Assembly (NCBI GenBank): GCA_001603415.1
Contig: LUYY01000062.1
Location: forward strand, 1 to 14,844
Reading direction: 5' to 3'
From: Bacteroidales bacterium Bact_07
GTDB taxonomy: Bacteria > Bacteroidota > Bacteroidia > Bacteroidales > Tenuifilaceae
Length of the DNA stretch: 14,844 nucleotides
Of this stretch, positions 1-8,273 are shown one piece after another. The notes beneath the pieces were generated by a model. It was not told the origin of the DNA and did not search any database. It saw only the letters and a list, made by a program, of their open reading frames with translations. The translations under genes were made by a program, and so were the position numbers. Numbering within the stretch: the stretch's first letter is position 1; every line of letters starts with the position of its first letter.

Positions 1-1401
1 GTTTTAGGATTAATCGTAGGTTACATTCTTTACGGAAGGTTTGTTGAGCGTGTTTTTGGGGCAAACAGCCAAAACCAAACACCCGCCTACGCCATGCAGG
101 ATGGGGTTGACTATATCCCCATGCCCTGGTGGAAAGCGTTCCTGATTCAGTTCCTTAACATTGCTGGCCTTGGCCCCATTGTGGGGGCTGTACTTGGTGC
201 AGCCTATGGTCCAGTGGCATTCTTATGGATTGTGCTTGGTAATATTCTCGCTGGTGCGGTTCACGATTACTTCTCGGGTATGATCTCGATCCGCATGGGT
301 GGGCTAAGCATCCCCGAAATCATTGGAAAATACTTAGGCATAAGCGTTAAGCAGTTCATGCGAGGGTTTACCTTAATACTAATGATTCTGGTTGGAGCAG
401 CATTTATTTCCGGCCCGGCAGCCTTAATGGCATCGTTAACCCCCGACTATCTTACCAAAAATGTTTGGGTATTCATCATTCTCACCTACTATATACTGGC
501 AACGCTCTTACCTATCGATAAGATTATTGGTCGCTTTTATCCCATTTTCGGGTTAGCCCTAATTATCATGGCCGTTGGCATTACCTACGCCATTTTTACG
601 GGTGGCTACCTTTATGATATCCCCGAAATATGGAACAACATGCACAACATGAAGGCTAATGCAGAGAAGTTTCCCTTATTCCCAATGCTATTTGTTACAA
701 TTTCCTGTGGGGCGATAAGTGGATTCCATTCCACCCAAAGCCCAATGATGGCACGCTGTCTCAAAAATGAGAAGGAAGGGCGTAAAGTTTTTTATGGCGC
801 TATGGTAACCGAAGGGGTTATTGCACTGATTTGGGCTGCTATTGGTATGAGCTTCTATGGGGGAGTTCAAGGCTTAAACTCAGCCATTACAAGCTATAAT
901 GGCGAGGCCACCATTATTGTCCGTGAAATTTCTAACACCACTCTTGGCACAATTGGCGGAATACTTGCCATACTTGGGGTTGTTGCCGCTCCTATTACTA
1001 CAGGCGATACGGCATTTCGGAGTGCACGATTAATTGTAGCCGATTTTCTTAAATTCTCCCAAAAAAGCCTATCGAACCGCATACTTGTTAGCTTACCACT
1101 TTTTATTATCGGTTTTACCCTTACTCAGGTTAAATTCGATATTATTTGGCGATACATGTTCTGGAGCAATCAGGTTCTTGCCACAGTAGTTCTATGGGCA
1201 ATCACTGTTTACCTTGTACAACAAAAGAAGTCATACATTATTACGCTTATCCCTGCTTTATTCATGACTGCCGTGACTAGTAACTACATTATTATAGCTC
1301 CGGAAGGTTTTCATCTTTCCCATTGGATTGGCTATGTGGTAGGGGTTTTAGCACCATCGGTTTGCTTATACCTTTTCGCAAAATACATAAGAAAAAATTA
1401 A
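1..1401 (+). CDS. cstA: CstA-family (carbon starvation) inner-membrane transporter, short form, 5'-truncated
   Basis: CstA proteins are multi-pass inner-membrane carriers linked in other bacteria to uptake of peptides or pyruvate when carbon is scarce; the substrate here cannot be read from sequence. The frame is open to base 1, so the ATG at 94 is internal: the 31 codons before it encode a membrane helix and the linker leading into the family motif DGVDYIP. The visible part is 466 residues, almost entirely hydrophobic helices. Recognisable CstA blocks are DGVDYIPMPWWKAF (from visible residue 34), GLGPIVGAVLG, LAGAVHDYF, SGFHSTQSPMMARC (about 241-253) and APITTGDTAFRSAR (330-343). E. coli CstA is about 700 residues; this is the shorter type, as in many Bacteroidota, probably missing only a few N-terminal residues. 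It converges on the GH97 gene. Family assignment is firm, substrate unknown. Confidence 0.93.
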   Translation, partial: VLGLIVGYILYGRFVERVFGANSQNQTPAYAMQDGVDYIPMPWWKAFLIQFLNIAGLGPIVGAVLGAAYGPVAFLWIVLGNILAGAVHDYFSGMISIRMGGLSIPEIIGKYLGISVKQFMRGFTLILMILVGAAFISGPAALMASLTPDYLTKNVWVFIILTYYILATLLPIDKIIGRFYPIFGLALIIMAVGITYAIFTGGYLYDIPEIWNNMHNMKANAEKFPLFPMLFVTISCGAISGFHSTQSPMMARCLKNEKEGRKVFYGAMVTEGVIALIWAAIGMSFYGGVQGLNSAITSYNGEATIIVREISNTTLGTIGGILAILGVVAAPITTGDTAFRSARLIVADFLKFSQKSLSNRILVSLPLFIIGFTLTQVKFDIIWRYMFWSNQVLATVVLWAITVYLVQQKKSYIITLIPALFMTAVTSNYIIIAPEGFHLSHWIGYVVGVLAPSVCLYLFAKYIRKN

Positions 1402-1421
1402 GGCTGCCAAATGGCAGCCTT
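1400..1421. terminator. Bidirectional intrinsic terminator between cstA and the GH97 gene
   Basis: A perfect inverted repeat has arms AAGGCTGCC (1400-1408) and GGCAGCCTT (1413-1421) with an AAAT loop. It overlaps the last bases of the cstA stop codon and ends six bases before the GH97 stop codon. Read on the minus strand the stem is followed by AATTTTTTC, a good U run; on the plus strand the tail TTTATATTC is weaker. Its place between converging genes fits one hairpin serving both. Confidence 0.85.
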
Positions 1422-1427
1422 TATATT

Positions 1428-3491
1428 CTACAACGGGAATAGCGAGATGGCTGCACCACCTCCTGGCGCTAATCTCAAATCAATCACAGAATTACTGTCA
1501 ACCTCGCGTGTTTCAATGCGGTATGATGTAGGATTCTTATCCCAATGCGCATCGGGGCCATCGAGGTAAAGAGTTGCCTTGTACTTAATGTTTGGCTTAA
1601 GAAAATTAAGTTTTAGGCTTAGGTCACGAGGATTCTCATCGGTAATTGCACCCACAAACCAACGGCCAGTATTACGCTCTTCGCGGGCAATGGCAATATA
1701 ATCACCTATGGCTGCATCTAAAACTACAGTTTGCTCCCAGTCGACACCAACATCGCGGATAAACTGAAAAGCAGGATGCCCTTCGTAGTTCTCGGGCAAA
1801 TCGGCAACCATTTGGATGGGGCTGTAAATCACTACGTAAAGTGCTAACTGGTAAGCCAATGTTGAATTTACCTGATTATTGGGCTTATAGGGCTTTAGCT
1901 TGATGTTAAAGATTCCGGGAGTGTAATCCATGGGCCCAGCAAGCTGTGCAGTAAATGGAAGAATGGTAAGATGTTCGGGAGGATTTCCACCATCAACCGA
2001 CCAAGCATTAAACTCCTGTCCCCTGAAGTTCTCGCGGGCAATAACATTAGGATAAGTACGCCACTCGCCTGTTCCCTTAAAGGGTTCATGGGCATCAACA
2101 GCAATGTGGTATTTGGCAGCCGTTTCAATCACCTTGCGGTAGTGGTTTACCATCCATTGTCCTTGATGGTATTCGCCTTTAGGTATGATTTTGCCTACAT
2201 ATCCAGTTTTTACTGAATGTATGCCAAGGCTCTGCATCAGCCTATAGGCTGAATCGAGTTGCTGTTCATAGGTTCGAGGCGCAGCGGAGGTTTCGTGGTG
2301 CATAATAAGGCTTACCCCCTTACTCTGGGCATAACGAACCACCGCCTTTAAATTATAGTCGGGGTATGGAGTAACAAAATCGAAGATTCCTTCGCGTTCG
2401 TCAAAGCCAATCCAGTGCTCCCAACCGGTATTCCAGCCCTCAACCAGTAACCCCTTAATGCCATTACGTGCAGCAAAATCGATATAGCGTTTTGCGTTTG
2501 CCGTTGTGGCTCCATGCTTCCCGCTAGCCATATCCCACGACGATTTGCCGAGGTGCATTTCCCACCATATACCCACATACTTCATAGGGCTGAACCACGA
2601 CACATCGCCAATTTTGTTGGGTTCGTTTAGATTCAGAATTAACTTAGAGGTTACGATATCGCCCGGCTTATCGGCGATTATAATGGTTCGCCATGGCGAG
2701 TTAAAGGGGACTTTGGTTTTAACCTTAACCCCTGAATCGTTTCCAACCAGTGCCGTTTGGAGCGATAGGTTAACCGTATCGACCCTAAGGGTGGCACCGG
2801 CGTAGTTGGTCACGTCGGCCTCGTGGAAGCAGAGGTAAACCCCATCGGCGGTTTTCATGGTAACAGGGGTATTCACTGCATTCTCGGGGATATAGGTTTG
2901 CGCTAAGGGATTCTTACTTTTGCTATTTACTGCATCAATCTTGCTTACAGGCGTAGTATGGTAAAGATGCTCGTAGATATCCCAATCGCCGGGTTGCCAC
3001 CAGCATGTATGGTTACCGGTTAGATTAAACTGAGTGTTTTCGGCAAGTATGACTACGCTATCCATCCCAACTTGCTCTGGAAATTCGTAACGAAAGCCCA
3101 CCCCATCGTTAAAAACCCTAAAGGTTACTGCAAAATGTCGGTTAGGCGATTTCCGCTCCGATAGAAAAACCTTAAGCTCATTGTAGGTATTATCGACCCA
3201 GCGCTGATCGCCCCAAGGCATTTCCCACTTTTCGCTATACGGTTGGGTTTTAAAACTATCAACCTTGATATTTTCCGATAAAGGTGGCATATCCTTAAAC
3301 TCAAACCCTAAAGTTGAGGGTTTAATGATTGTTTTCTGATTATAGCTAATACTGTAGGTTGGTTGTCCATTGGGCGATAGTTGAAAGGTGGTAATAATTT
3401 TCCCAGAGGGAGATTGAACAACCAAACAATCGTTATTGCTACACGATGCAAATGCAACAACAACTGTAACTAATGCTAATATTCTATTCAT
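1428..3491 (-). CDS. Glycoside hydrolase family 97, SusB-like inverting type, predicted lipoprotein
   Basis: GH97 enzymes cleave alpha-linked glucosides or galactosides in the periplasm or at the outer membrane. The 687 residues fit the family: an N-terminal beta-sandwich (about 24-290), a TIM barrel (about 300-580, opening with YVGIWWEMHLG) and a C-terminal beta domain. At a constant offset of 39, the SusB glutamates E439, E508, E526 and E532 correspond to E400 (HHETS), E469 (AHE), E487 (REN) and E493 (RGQE). SVKTGYVG (426-433) replaces the VKxD segment that carries the nucleophile in retaining GH97 members, so an inverting alpha-glucosidase is favoured. E174 (YEHLY) may be another calcium ligand. 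Residues 1-17 look like a lipoprotein signal, FASC with C17 lipidated; F at -3 is slightly unusual. It starts 11 bases after the DUF3467 gene, probably in the same transcript. No susC/susD pair is visible. Substrate is inferred only. Confidence 0.93.
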   Translation of the reverse strand: MNRILALVTVVVAFASCSNNDCLVVQSPSGKIITTFQLSPNGQPTYSISYNQKTIIKPSTLGFEFKDMPPLSENIKVDSFKTQPYSEKWEMPWGDQRWVDNTYNELKVFLSERKSPNRHFAVTFRVFNDGVGFRYEFPEQVGMDSVVILAENTQFNLTGNHTCWWQPGDWDIYEHLYHTTPVSKIDAVNSKSKNPLAQTYIPENAVNTPVTMKTADGVYLCFHEADVTNYAGATLRVDTVNLSLQTALVGNDSGVKVKTKVPFNSPWRTIIIADKPGDIVTSKLILNLNEPNKIGDVSWFSPMKYVGIWWEMHLGKSSWDMASGKHGATTANAKRYIDFAARNGIKGLLVEGWNTGWEHWIGFDEREGIFDFVTPYPDYNLKAVVRYAQSKGVSLIMHHETSAAPRTYEQQLDSAYRLMQSLGIHSVKTGYVGKIIPKGEYHQGQWMVNHYRKVIETAAKYHIAVDAHEPFKGTGEWRTYPNVIARENFRGQEFNAWSVDGGNPPEHLTILPFTAQLAGPMDYTPGIFNIKLKPYKPNNQVNSTLAYQLALYVVIYSPIQMVADLPENYEGHPAFQFIRDVGVDWEQTVVLDAAIGDYIAIAREERNTGRWFVGAITDENPRDLSLKLNFLKPNIKYKATLYLDGPDAHWDKNPTSYRIETREVDSNSVIDLRLAPGGGAAISLFPL

Positions 3492-3502
3492 AGCAAGAAA
3501 TT

Positions 3503-3820
3503 TTATGCTTCGCCTCCTTTTCCTCCAAAATTCATGGGAAATGGTGGCATACCCTCGTTGCCTTCCGGAAGTTTTATAGTGCCCATATGGGCCTCAAACT
3601 TGGCCATATTATCCTGTAAGGCTAATAAAAGCCTTTTGGCATGGTCGGGGGTTAAAATAACACGGGTTTTAACCTGAGCCTTGGGCATTCCGGGCATAAT
3701 GCGCACAAAATCAATGATAAACTCCGACGATGAGTGGGTAATAATGGCAAGGTTACTGTATATACCCTGCGCAACATCGTCGCTTAACTCAATATTGATG
3801 GGATTTACTTTGTCATTCAT
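3503..3820 (-). CDS. DUF3467 family protein
   Basis: A 105-residue protein of unknown function. Residues 7-80 match the DUF3467 pattern as I recall it: INIELSDDVAQGIYSNLAIITHSSSEFIIDFVRI, a proline/methionine turn (MPGMPKAQ, 42-49), then KTRVILTPDHAKRLLLALQDNMAKFE. This reads as a small alpha/beta domain with hydrophobic strands and one amphipathic helix. The tail (about 84-105) is rich in Gly, Pro and Met and is probably disordered. There is no signal peptide or membrane segment, so it is likely cytoplasmic. It lies just behind the rpoC terminator, on the same strand, and 11 bases before the GH97 gene. I believe DUF3467 genes next to rpoC recur in Bacteroidota, which would suggest a housekeeping role, but I cannot verify that here. 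The 68-base leader up to the terminator contains no exact TAnnTTTG promoter motif. Confidence 0.85.
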   Translation of the reverse strand: MNDKVNPINIELSDDVAQGIYSNLAIITHSSSEFIIDFVRIMPGMPKAQVKTRVILTPDHAKRLLLALQDNMAKFEAHMGTIKLPEGNEGMPPFPMNFGGKGGEA

Positions 3821-3884
3821 AGTGATAGGTTTTATGATTACACGGCTAAGTTATGAATTTGTTCGCTAAATTACGATTGAATGT

Positions 3885-3913
3885 AAAAAAAGAGCCGGCA
3901 TAAACCGGCTCTT
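3885..3913 (-). terminator. Intrinsic terminator of the rpoBC operon
   Basis: Read on the minus strand, 18 bases after the rpoC stop codon, arms AAGAGCCGG (3913-3905) and CCGGCTCTT (3898-3890) form a perfect 9-bp stem with a TTTATG loop, followed directly by more T residues to 3885. A GC-rich core and an unbroken T run make this the clearest terminator in the window. It should insulate the DUF3467-GH97 pair from the strong operon. Confidence 0.92.
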
Positions 3914-3931
3914 CTTCGCTATTTATGTGCT

Positions 3932-6900
3932 TTATTTAACACTAGCAGTTGAACTCTTGGATTTTTCGATAGCCTGGTGCTCCTCCTTGGAGTAAACCAC
4001 AAGTTTATCGAACTCTCTGAGACCAGTACCAGCAGGTATTAGGTGACCGCAGATAACGTTCTCTTTCAGACCCTCGAGGGTGTCAACCTTACCGAAAATG
4101 GCAGCTTCGTTGAGCACCTTTGTGGTTTCCTGGAACGATGCAGCCGACATAAAGCTGTTAGTCTGCAACGCAGCACGGGTAATACCCTGTAGAACCTGAT
4201 TAGATGTTGCAGGAACAGCGTCACGAGCTTCAACCAACTTCATATCCTTACGTTTCAGCTTCGAGTTTTCGTCGCGCAGCTGACGGGCAGTAATAATCAT
4301 ACCCGGACGTAGATGAGCGGCATCACCTGGATCAACAACAACTTTCTTTTCGAATATATTGTCGTTCTCCTCAATGAACTCCCACTTATCGACAAGTTGC
4401 CCTTCGAGGAACCGAGTATCACCCGGATCGAGTATTTCAACCTTACGCATCATCTGGCGAACGATAACTTCAAAATGCTTATCGTTGATCTTCACGCCTT
4501 GCATACGGTACACTTCCTGCACCTCGTTAACAATGTATTCCTGCACCTCAGTAGGACCCTTGATGGCAAGAATATCGGTAGGGGTTATTGCACCATCCGA
4601 TAGAGGTGTTCCAGCCTTCACGTAATCGTTTTCCTGAACAAGTATCTGTTTCGACAGAGGGACAAGGTAGTTCTTAACCTCACCGGTTTTTGAGGTTACC
4701 TTAATCTCTCGGTTACCTCGTTTAACCTTACCGAACGAAACTTCACCATCGATTTCCGATACAATAGCAGGGTTCGATGGGTTACGAGCTTCGAATAGTT
4801 CTACTACGCGAGGCAAACCACCGGTGATATCACCTGCTTTACCAACAGCACGGGGTATCTTAGCAAGAATATCACCTGCTTGAATCATTGCACCGTCCTC
4901 AACGGTTAAGTGAGCGCTAACCGGTAAGTTGTAAAGCTTAATCACTTCATCGTTATCGGAAAGAATCTTTACAGCAGGGTTCTTGCTCTTATCGCGAGTT
5001 TCAATGATAACCTTTTCACGGTAACCGGTTTGCTCGTCGCTTTCCTCGCGGTAGGTCACTTCCTTGATAAGGGCATCGAATCCAACCTTACCCGAAACTT
5101 CAGAAATAATAACTGCGTTCCATGGATCCCATTCGCAGATAAGCTGTCCTTTCTTTACCTTATCACCATTGTTGATGTAAAGTTTTGATCCGTAAGGCAC
5201 GTTGTTTGTGGAAAGAGTAATTCCTGTGTTGGAATCAACAATTCGCATTTCGGCCAAACGACCAATAACTATGTGGTATGTATTGCCACTCTCATCCTGA
5301 CGAGTAACGGTTTTTAGTTCCTCTATCTCGGCACGGCCATCGAAACGGGCAACGATCTTGGAATCAGAAATGATGCTACCAGCAGTACCCCCAACGTGGA
5401 AAGTTCGTAGTGTAAGCTGAGTACCAGGTTCACCGATACTTTGCGCAGCAATTACACCCACTGCTTCGCCTTTCTGAACCATACGACCGGTTGCCAGGTT
5501 GCGGCCATAGCATTTGGCACATACACCCTTACGCGACTCACAGGTAAGCACCGAACGAATTTCAACCTGTTCAATAGGTGATTCCTCAATAATCTGAGCA
5601 ATTTCCTCGGTTATCTCTTCGCCTGCAGCAACAATAAGTTTTCCTGTTAACGGATGGAAAACATCGTGAACAGTGGTTCTACCCAGGATACGTTCATAAA
5701 GGGATTCAACCACCTCTTCGTTCTTCTTGATGGCAGTTGCCACTAGCCCACGAAGTGTACCACAGTCACTCTCGGTGATTATTACATCCTGCGATACGTC
5801 AACCAAACGACGGGTAAGGTAACCTGCGTCGGCTGTTTTAAGCGCTGTATCGGCAAGACCCTTGCGGGCACCGTGGGTTGAAATGAAGTACTCAAGTACC
5901 GAAAGCCCCTCCTTAAAGTTCGAAAGAATTGGGTTTTCGATGATTTCGTTAGTTGTAGCACCCGATTTTTGGGGCTTTGCCATTAGACCACGCATACCGC
6001 AAAGCTGACGAATCTGCTCCTTGGAACCACGGGCACCGGAATCGAGCATCATGTAGATTGAGTTGAATCCTTGCTTGTCCTCGGAAAGCTTCTTCATCAA
6101 CATTAAAGTCAACTTGGCATTGGTATGTGTCCAAATATCGATGATCTGGTTATAACGCTCGTTATTGGTGATAAGCCCCATGTTGTAGTTCGACATAACC
6201 TCATCAACCTGAGCGTATCCCTCCTCAACCAGTTCGGCCTTTTCATCAGGAATGATAACATCGTCGATGTTGAACGAAAGACCACCCCTGAATGCCATGT
6301 AGTAACCCAAATCCTTGATATCGTCGAGGAATTGAGCGGTTTTTGAAGTGCTTGTTTTCTTAAGAACCTTACCAATAATTTCGCGAAGCGATTTTTTGGT
6401 TAGCAGTTCATTAATGTAGCCCATTTCAGCAGGTACGTACTGATTGAAAATAACACGCCCTACTGTGGTTTCGATTATTTGGTGTTTAGGCAGGCCGTTT
6501 TCATCAACAGTATTGATACGAACCTTGATGATTGCATGAAGATCGACCGCCTTTTCGTTGTAGGCAATTATTACCTCTTCGGGTGAATAAAAGATTGTTC
6601 CTTCGCCTTTGGCTCCCTTCTTGGGCTTTGTGATATAGTATAGACCCAGAACCATGTCCTGTGAGGGCACAGTAATAGGAGCGCCATTGGCAGGGTTCAA
6701 AATGTTGTGTGAGCCCAACATGAGGATTTGTGCCTCCAGAATAGCCTCGTTTCCAAGAGGAAGGTGAACGGCCATCTGGTCACCGTCGAAGTCGGCGTTA
6801 AATGCTGTACATGAAAGTGGGTGAAGCTGGATAGCCTTACCCTCAATTAAGCGGGGTTGGAAAGCCTGAATACCAAGCCTGTGAAGGGTTGGAGCACGGT

Positions 6901-8206
6901 TTAGCAAAACCGGATGTCCCTTCATCACATTTTCCAGAATATCCCATACAACAGGATCGCGCCTGTCAACTATTTTCTTTGCCGTTTTTACTGTTTTTAC
7001 GATGCCCCGCTCAATGAGCTTACGGATTACAAACGGTTTATATAGCTCAGCGGCCATGTCCTTTGGTAAACCGCACTCATGCATTTTTAGCTCAGGACCT
7101 ACAACGATTACCGAACGAGCCGAGTAGTCGACACGTTTACCCAAAAGGTTCTGACGAAAACGTCCTTGTTTACCCTTGAGGCTATCGCTCAAGGACTTTA
7201 ATGGACGGTTGGCCTCGGTTTTAACGGCGTTCGACTTGCGGGAATTATCGAACAGTGAATCCACAGCCTCCTGAAGCATACGCTTTTCGTTGCGTAAAAT
7301 CACTTCGGGAGCTTTTATTTCAATTAACCTCTTAAGACGGTTGTTTCGGATAATTACCCTACGATAAAGGTCATTCAAGTCCGATGTGGCAAAACGTCCA
7401 CCATCGAGAGGTACCAAAGGGCGAAGCTCGGGAGGAATAACAGGAATTACTTTGAGAATCATCCACTCTGGCTTGTTAATGTGAGCCGACTCACGGAATG
7501 CCTCAACTACCTGTAACCTTTTTAGGGCTTCGCTTTTGCGCTGCTGCGACGACTCTGTACCTGCCTTGTGACGTAAATCGTAGGAAAGTTCATCGAGGTT
7601 GATACGCTGTAGCAGCATATAAAGGGCCTCGGCCCCCATGGCTGCAATGAACTTATTGGGATCGCTATCGTCGAGGTACTGATTTTCCTTTGGAAGAGTA
7701 TCGAGTATATCGAGGTATTCCTCTTCGGTAAGAAAATCGAGCTGGTTAATGCCATCAGCAGCCTTAATACCCGGATTAACTACAACATAACGCTCGTAAT
7801 AGATAATCTGGTCAAGCTTTTTGGCTGGCAAGCCTAAAAGGTAGCCAATTTTATTGGGTTGAGAACGGAAATACCAGATATGAGCAACAGGAACAACAAG
7901 GTTGATATGCCCCATGCGTTCACGGCGAACCTTTTTTTCGGTAACTTCTACACCACATCGGTCGCACACAATCCCTTTATACCTGATACGCTTATACTTA
8001 CCGCAATGGCACTCGTAGTCCTTTACAGGACCAAAAATGCGTTCGCAGAACAAACCATCGCGTTCGGGTTTGTATGTTCTATAGTTAATGGTTTCAGGCT
8101 TAAGCACTTCACCGCTTGAACGCTCTAAAATTTCCTCGGGCGATGCCAAGCTAATGGTGATTTTTGAAAAGTTGCTTTTAACCTTATTTTCCCTTCTGAA
8201 CGACAT
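3932..8206 (-). CDS. rpoC: DNA-directed RNA polymerase beta' subunit
   Basis: The beta' subunit forms one jaw of the RNA polymerase clamp and holds the catalytic magnesium. It has 1424 residues, normal for Bacteroidota. The N-terminal zinc site is C66, C68, C81 and C84 (CHCGKYKRIRYKGIVCDRC). The active-site loop NADFDGD spans 470-476, with D472, D474 and D476 binding Mg. The bridge helix lies about 765-800 (HGARKGLADTALKTADAGYLTRRL) and the trigger loop about 923-945 (SIGEPGTQLTLRTFHVGG). The second zinc site is C815, C889, C896 and C899. All key residues are present and the frame is intact. MSFRRENKVKSNFSKI matches the usual Bacteroidota start. It follows rpoB after a 67-base spacer with a hairpin and ends before a strong terminator. 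Assignment is certain. Confidence 0.99.
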   Translation of the reverse strand: MSFRRENKVKSNFSKITISLASPEEILERSSGEVLKPETINYRTYKPERDGLFCERIFGPVKDYECHCGKYKRIRYKGIVCDRCGVEVTEKKVRRERMGHINLVVPVAHIWYFRSQPNKIGYLLGLPAKKLDQIIYYERYVVVNPGIKAADGINQLDFLTEEEYLDILDTLPKENQYLDDSDPNKFIAAMGAEALYMLLQRINLDELSYDLRHKAGTESSQQRKSEALKRLQVVEAFRESAHINKPEWMILKVIPVIPPELRPLVPLDGGRFATSDLNDLYRRVIIRNNRLKRLIEIKAPEVILRNEKRMLQEAVDSLFDNSRKSNAVKTEANRPLKSLSDSLKGKQGRFRQNLLGKRVDYSARSVIVVGPELKMHECGLPKDMAAELYKPFVIRKLIERGIVKTVKTAKKIVDRRDPVVWDILENVMKGHPVLLNRAPTLHRLGIQAFQPRLIEGKAIQLHPLSCTAFNADFDGDQMAVHLPLGNEAILEAQILMLGSHNILNPANGAPITVPSQDMVLGLYYITKPKKGAKGEGTIFYSPEEVIIAYNEKAVDLHAIIKVRINTVDENGLPKHQIIETTVGRVIFNQYVPAEMGYINELLTKKSLREIIGKVLKKTSTSKTAQFLDDIKDLGYYMAFRGGLSFNIDDVIIPDEKAELVEEGYAQVDEVMSNYNMGLITNNERYNQIIDIWTHTNAKLTLMLMKKLSEDKQGFNSIYMMLDSGARGSKEQIRQLCGMRGLMAKPQKSGATTNEIIENPILSNFKEGLSVLEYFISTHGARKGLADTALKTADAGYLTRRLVDVSQDVIITESDCGTLRGLVATAIKKNEEVVESLYERILGRTTVHDVFHPLTGKLIVAAGEEITEEIAQIIEESPIEQVEIRSVLTCESRKGVCAKCYGRNLATGRMVQKGEAVGVIAAQSIGEPGTQLTLRTFHVGGTAGSIISDSKIVARFDGRAEIEELKTVTRQDESGNTYHIVIGRLAEMRIVDSNTGITLSTNNVPYGSKLYINNGDKVKKGQLICEWDPWNAVIISEVSGKVGFDALIKEVTYREESDEQTGYREKVIIETRDKSKNPAVKILSDNDEVIKLYNLPVSAHLTVEDGAMIQAGDILAKIPRAVGKAGDITGGLPRVVELFEARNPSNPAIVSEIDGEVSFGKVKRGNREIKVTSKTGEVKNYLVPLSKQILVQENDYVKAGTPLSDGAITPTDILAIKGPTEVQEYIVNEVQEVYRMQGVKINDKHFEVIVRQMMRKVEILDPGDTRFLEGQLVDKWEFIEENDNIFEKKVVVDPGDAAHLRPGMIITARQLRDENSKLKRKDMKLVEARDAVPATSNQVLQGITRAALQTNSFMSAASFQETTKVLNEAAIFGKVDTLEGLKENVICGHLIPAGTGLREFDKLVVYSKEEHQAIEKSKSSTASVK

Positions 8207-8236
8207 ATTATTCGTGTTAATAGTTTGTTATGCAAG

Positions 8237-8264
8237 CATGGCAAGGGCTTTAACCCTTACCACG
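8237..8264 (-). other. Hairpin in the rpoB-rpoC spacer, without a U run
   Basis: On the minus strand CGTGGTAAGGG (8264-8254) pairs with CCCTTGCCATG (8247-8237) around a TTAAAG loop, giving 11 bp with two G.U pairs. What follows (CTTGCATAAC) has no U run, so it should not terminate transcription. A role in mRNA processing, stability, or translation of rpoC about 30 bases downstream is inferred; chance folding is possible. Confidence 0.5.
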
Positions 8265-8273
8265 GCATATGAA

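Noticed and set aside
94..96. ATG as the cstA start
   Set aside because: The frame is open upstream to base 1 and encodes the expected first membrane helix before the DGVDY motif.
3513..3517. GGAGG on the minus strand before the GH97 start
   Set aside because: It is 21 bases from the ATG, too far for a ribosome binding site, and is explained by the Gly-rich tail codons of the DUF3467 gene.
3866..3873. TAATTTAG on the minus strand as a promoter for the DUF3467 gene
   Set aside because: It differs by one base from TAnnTTTG and has no -33 element at a usable distance.
7859..8119. Plus-strand open frame opposite rpoC, and similar antisense frames over rpoB and rplJ/rplA
   Set aside because: They lie wholly within highly conserved genes, resemble no known protein and have no promoter or ribosome binding signal.
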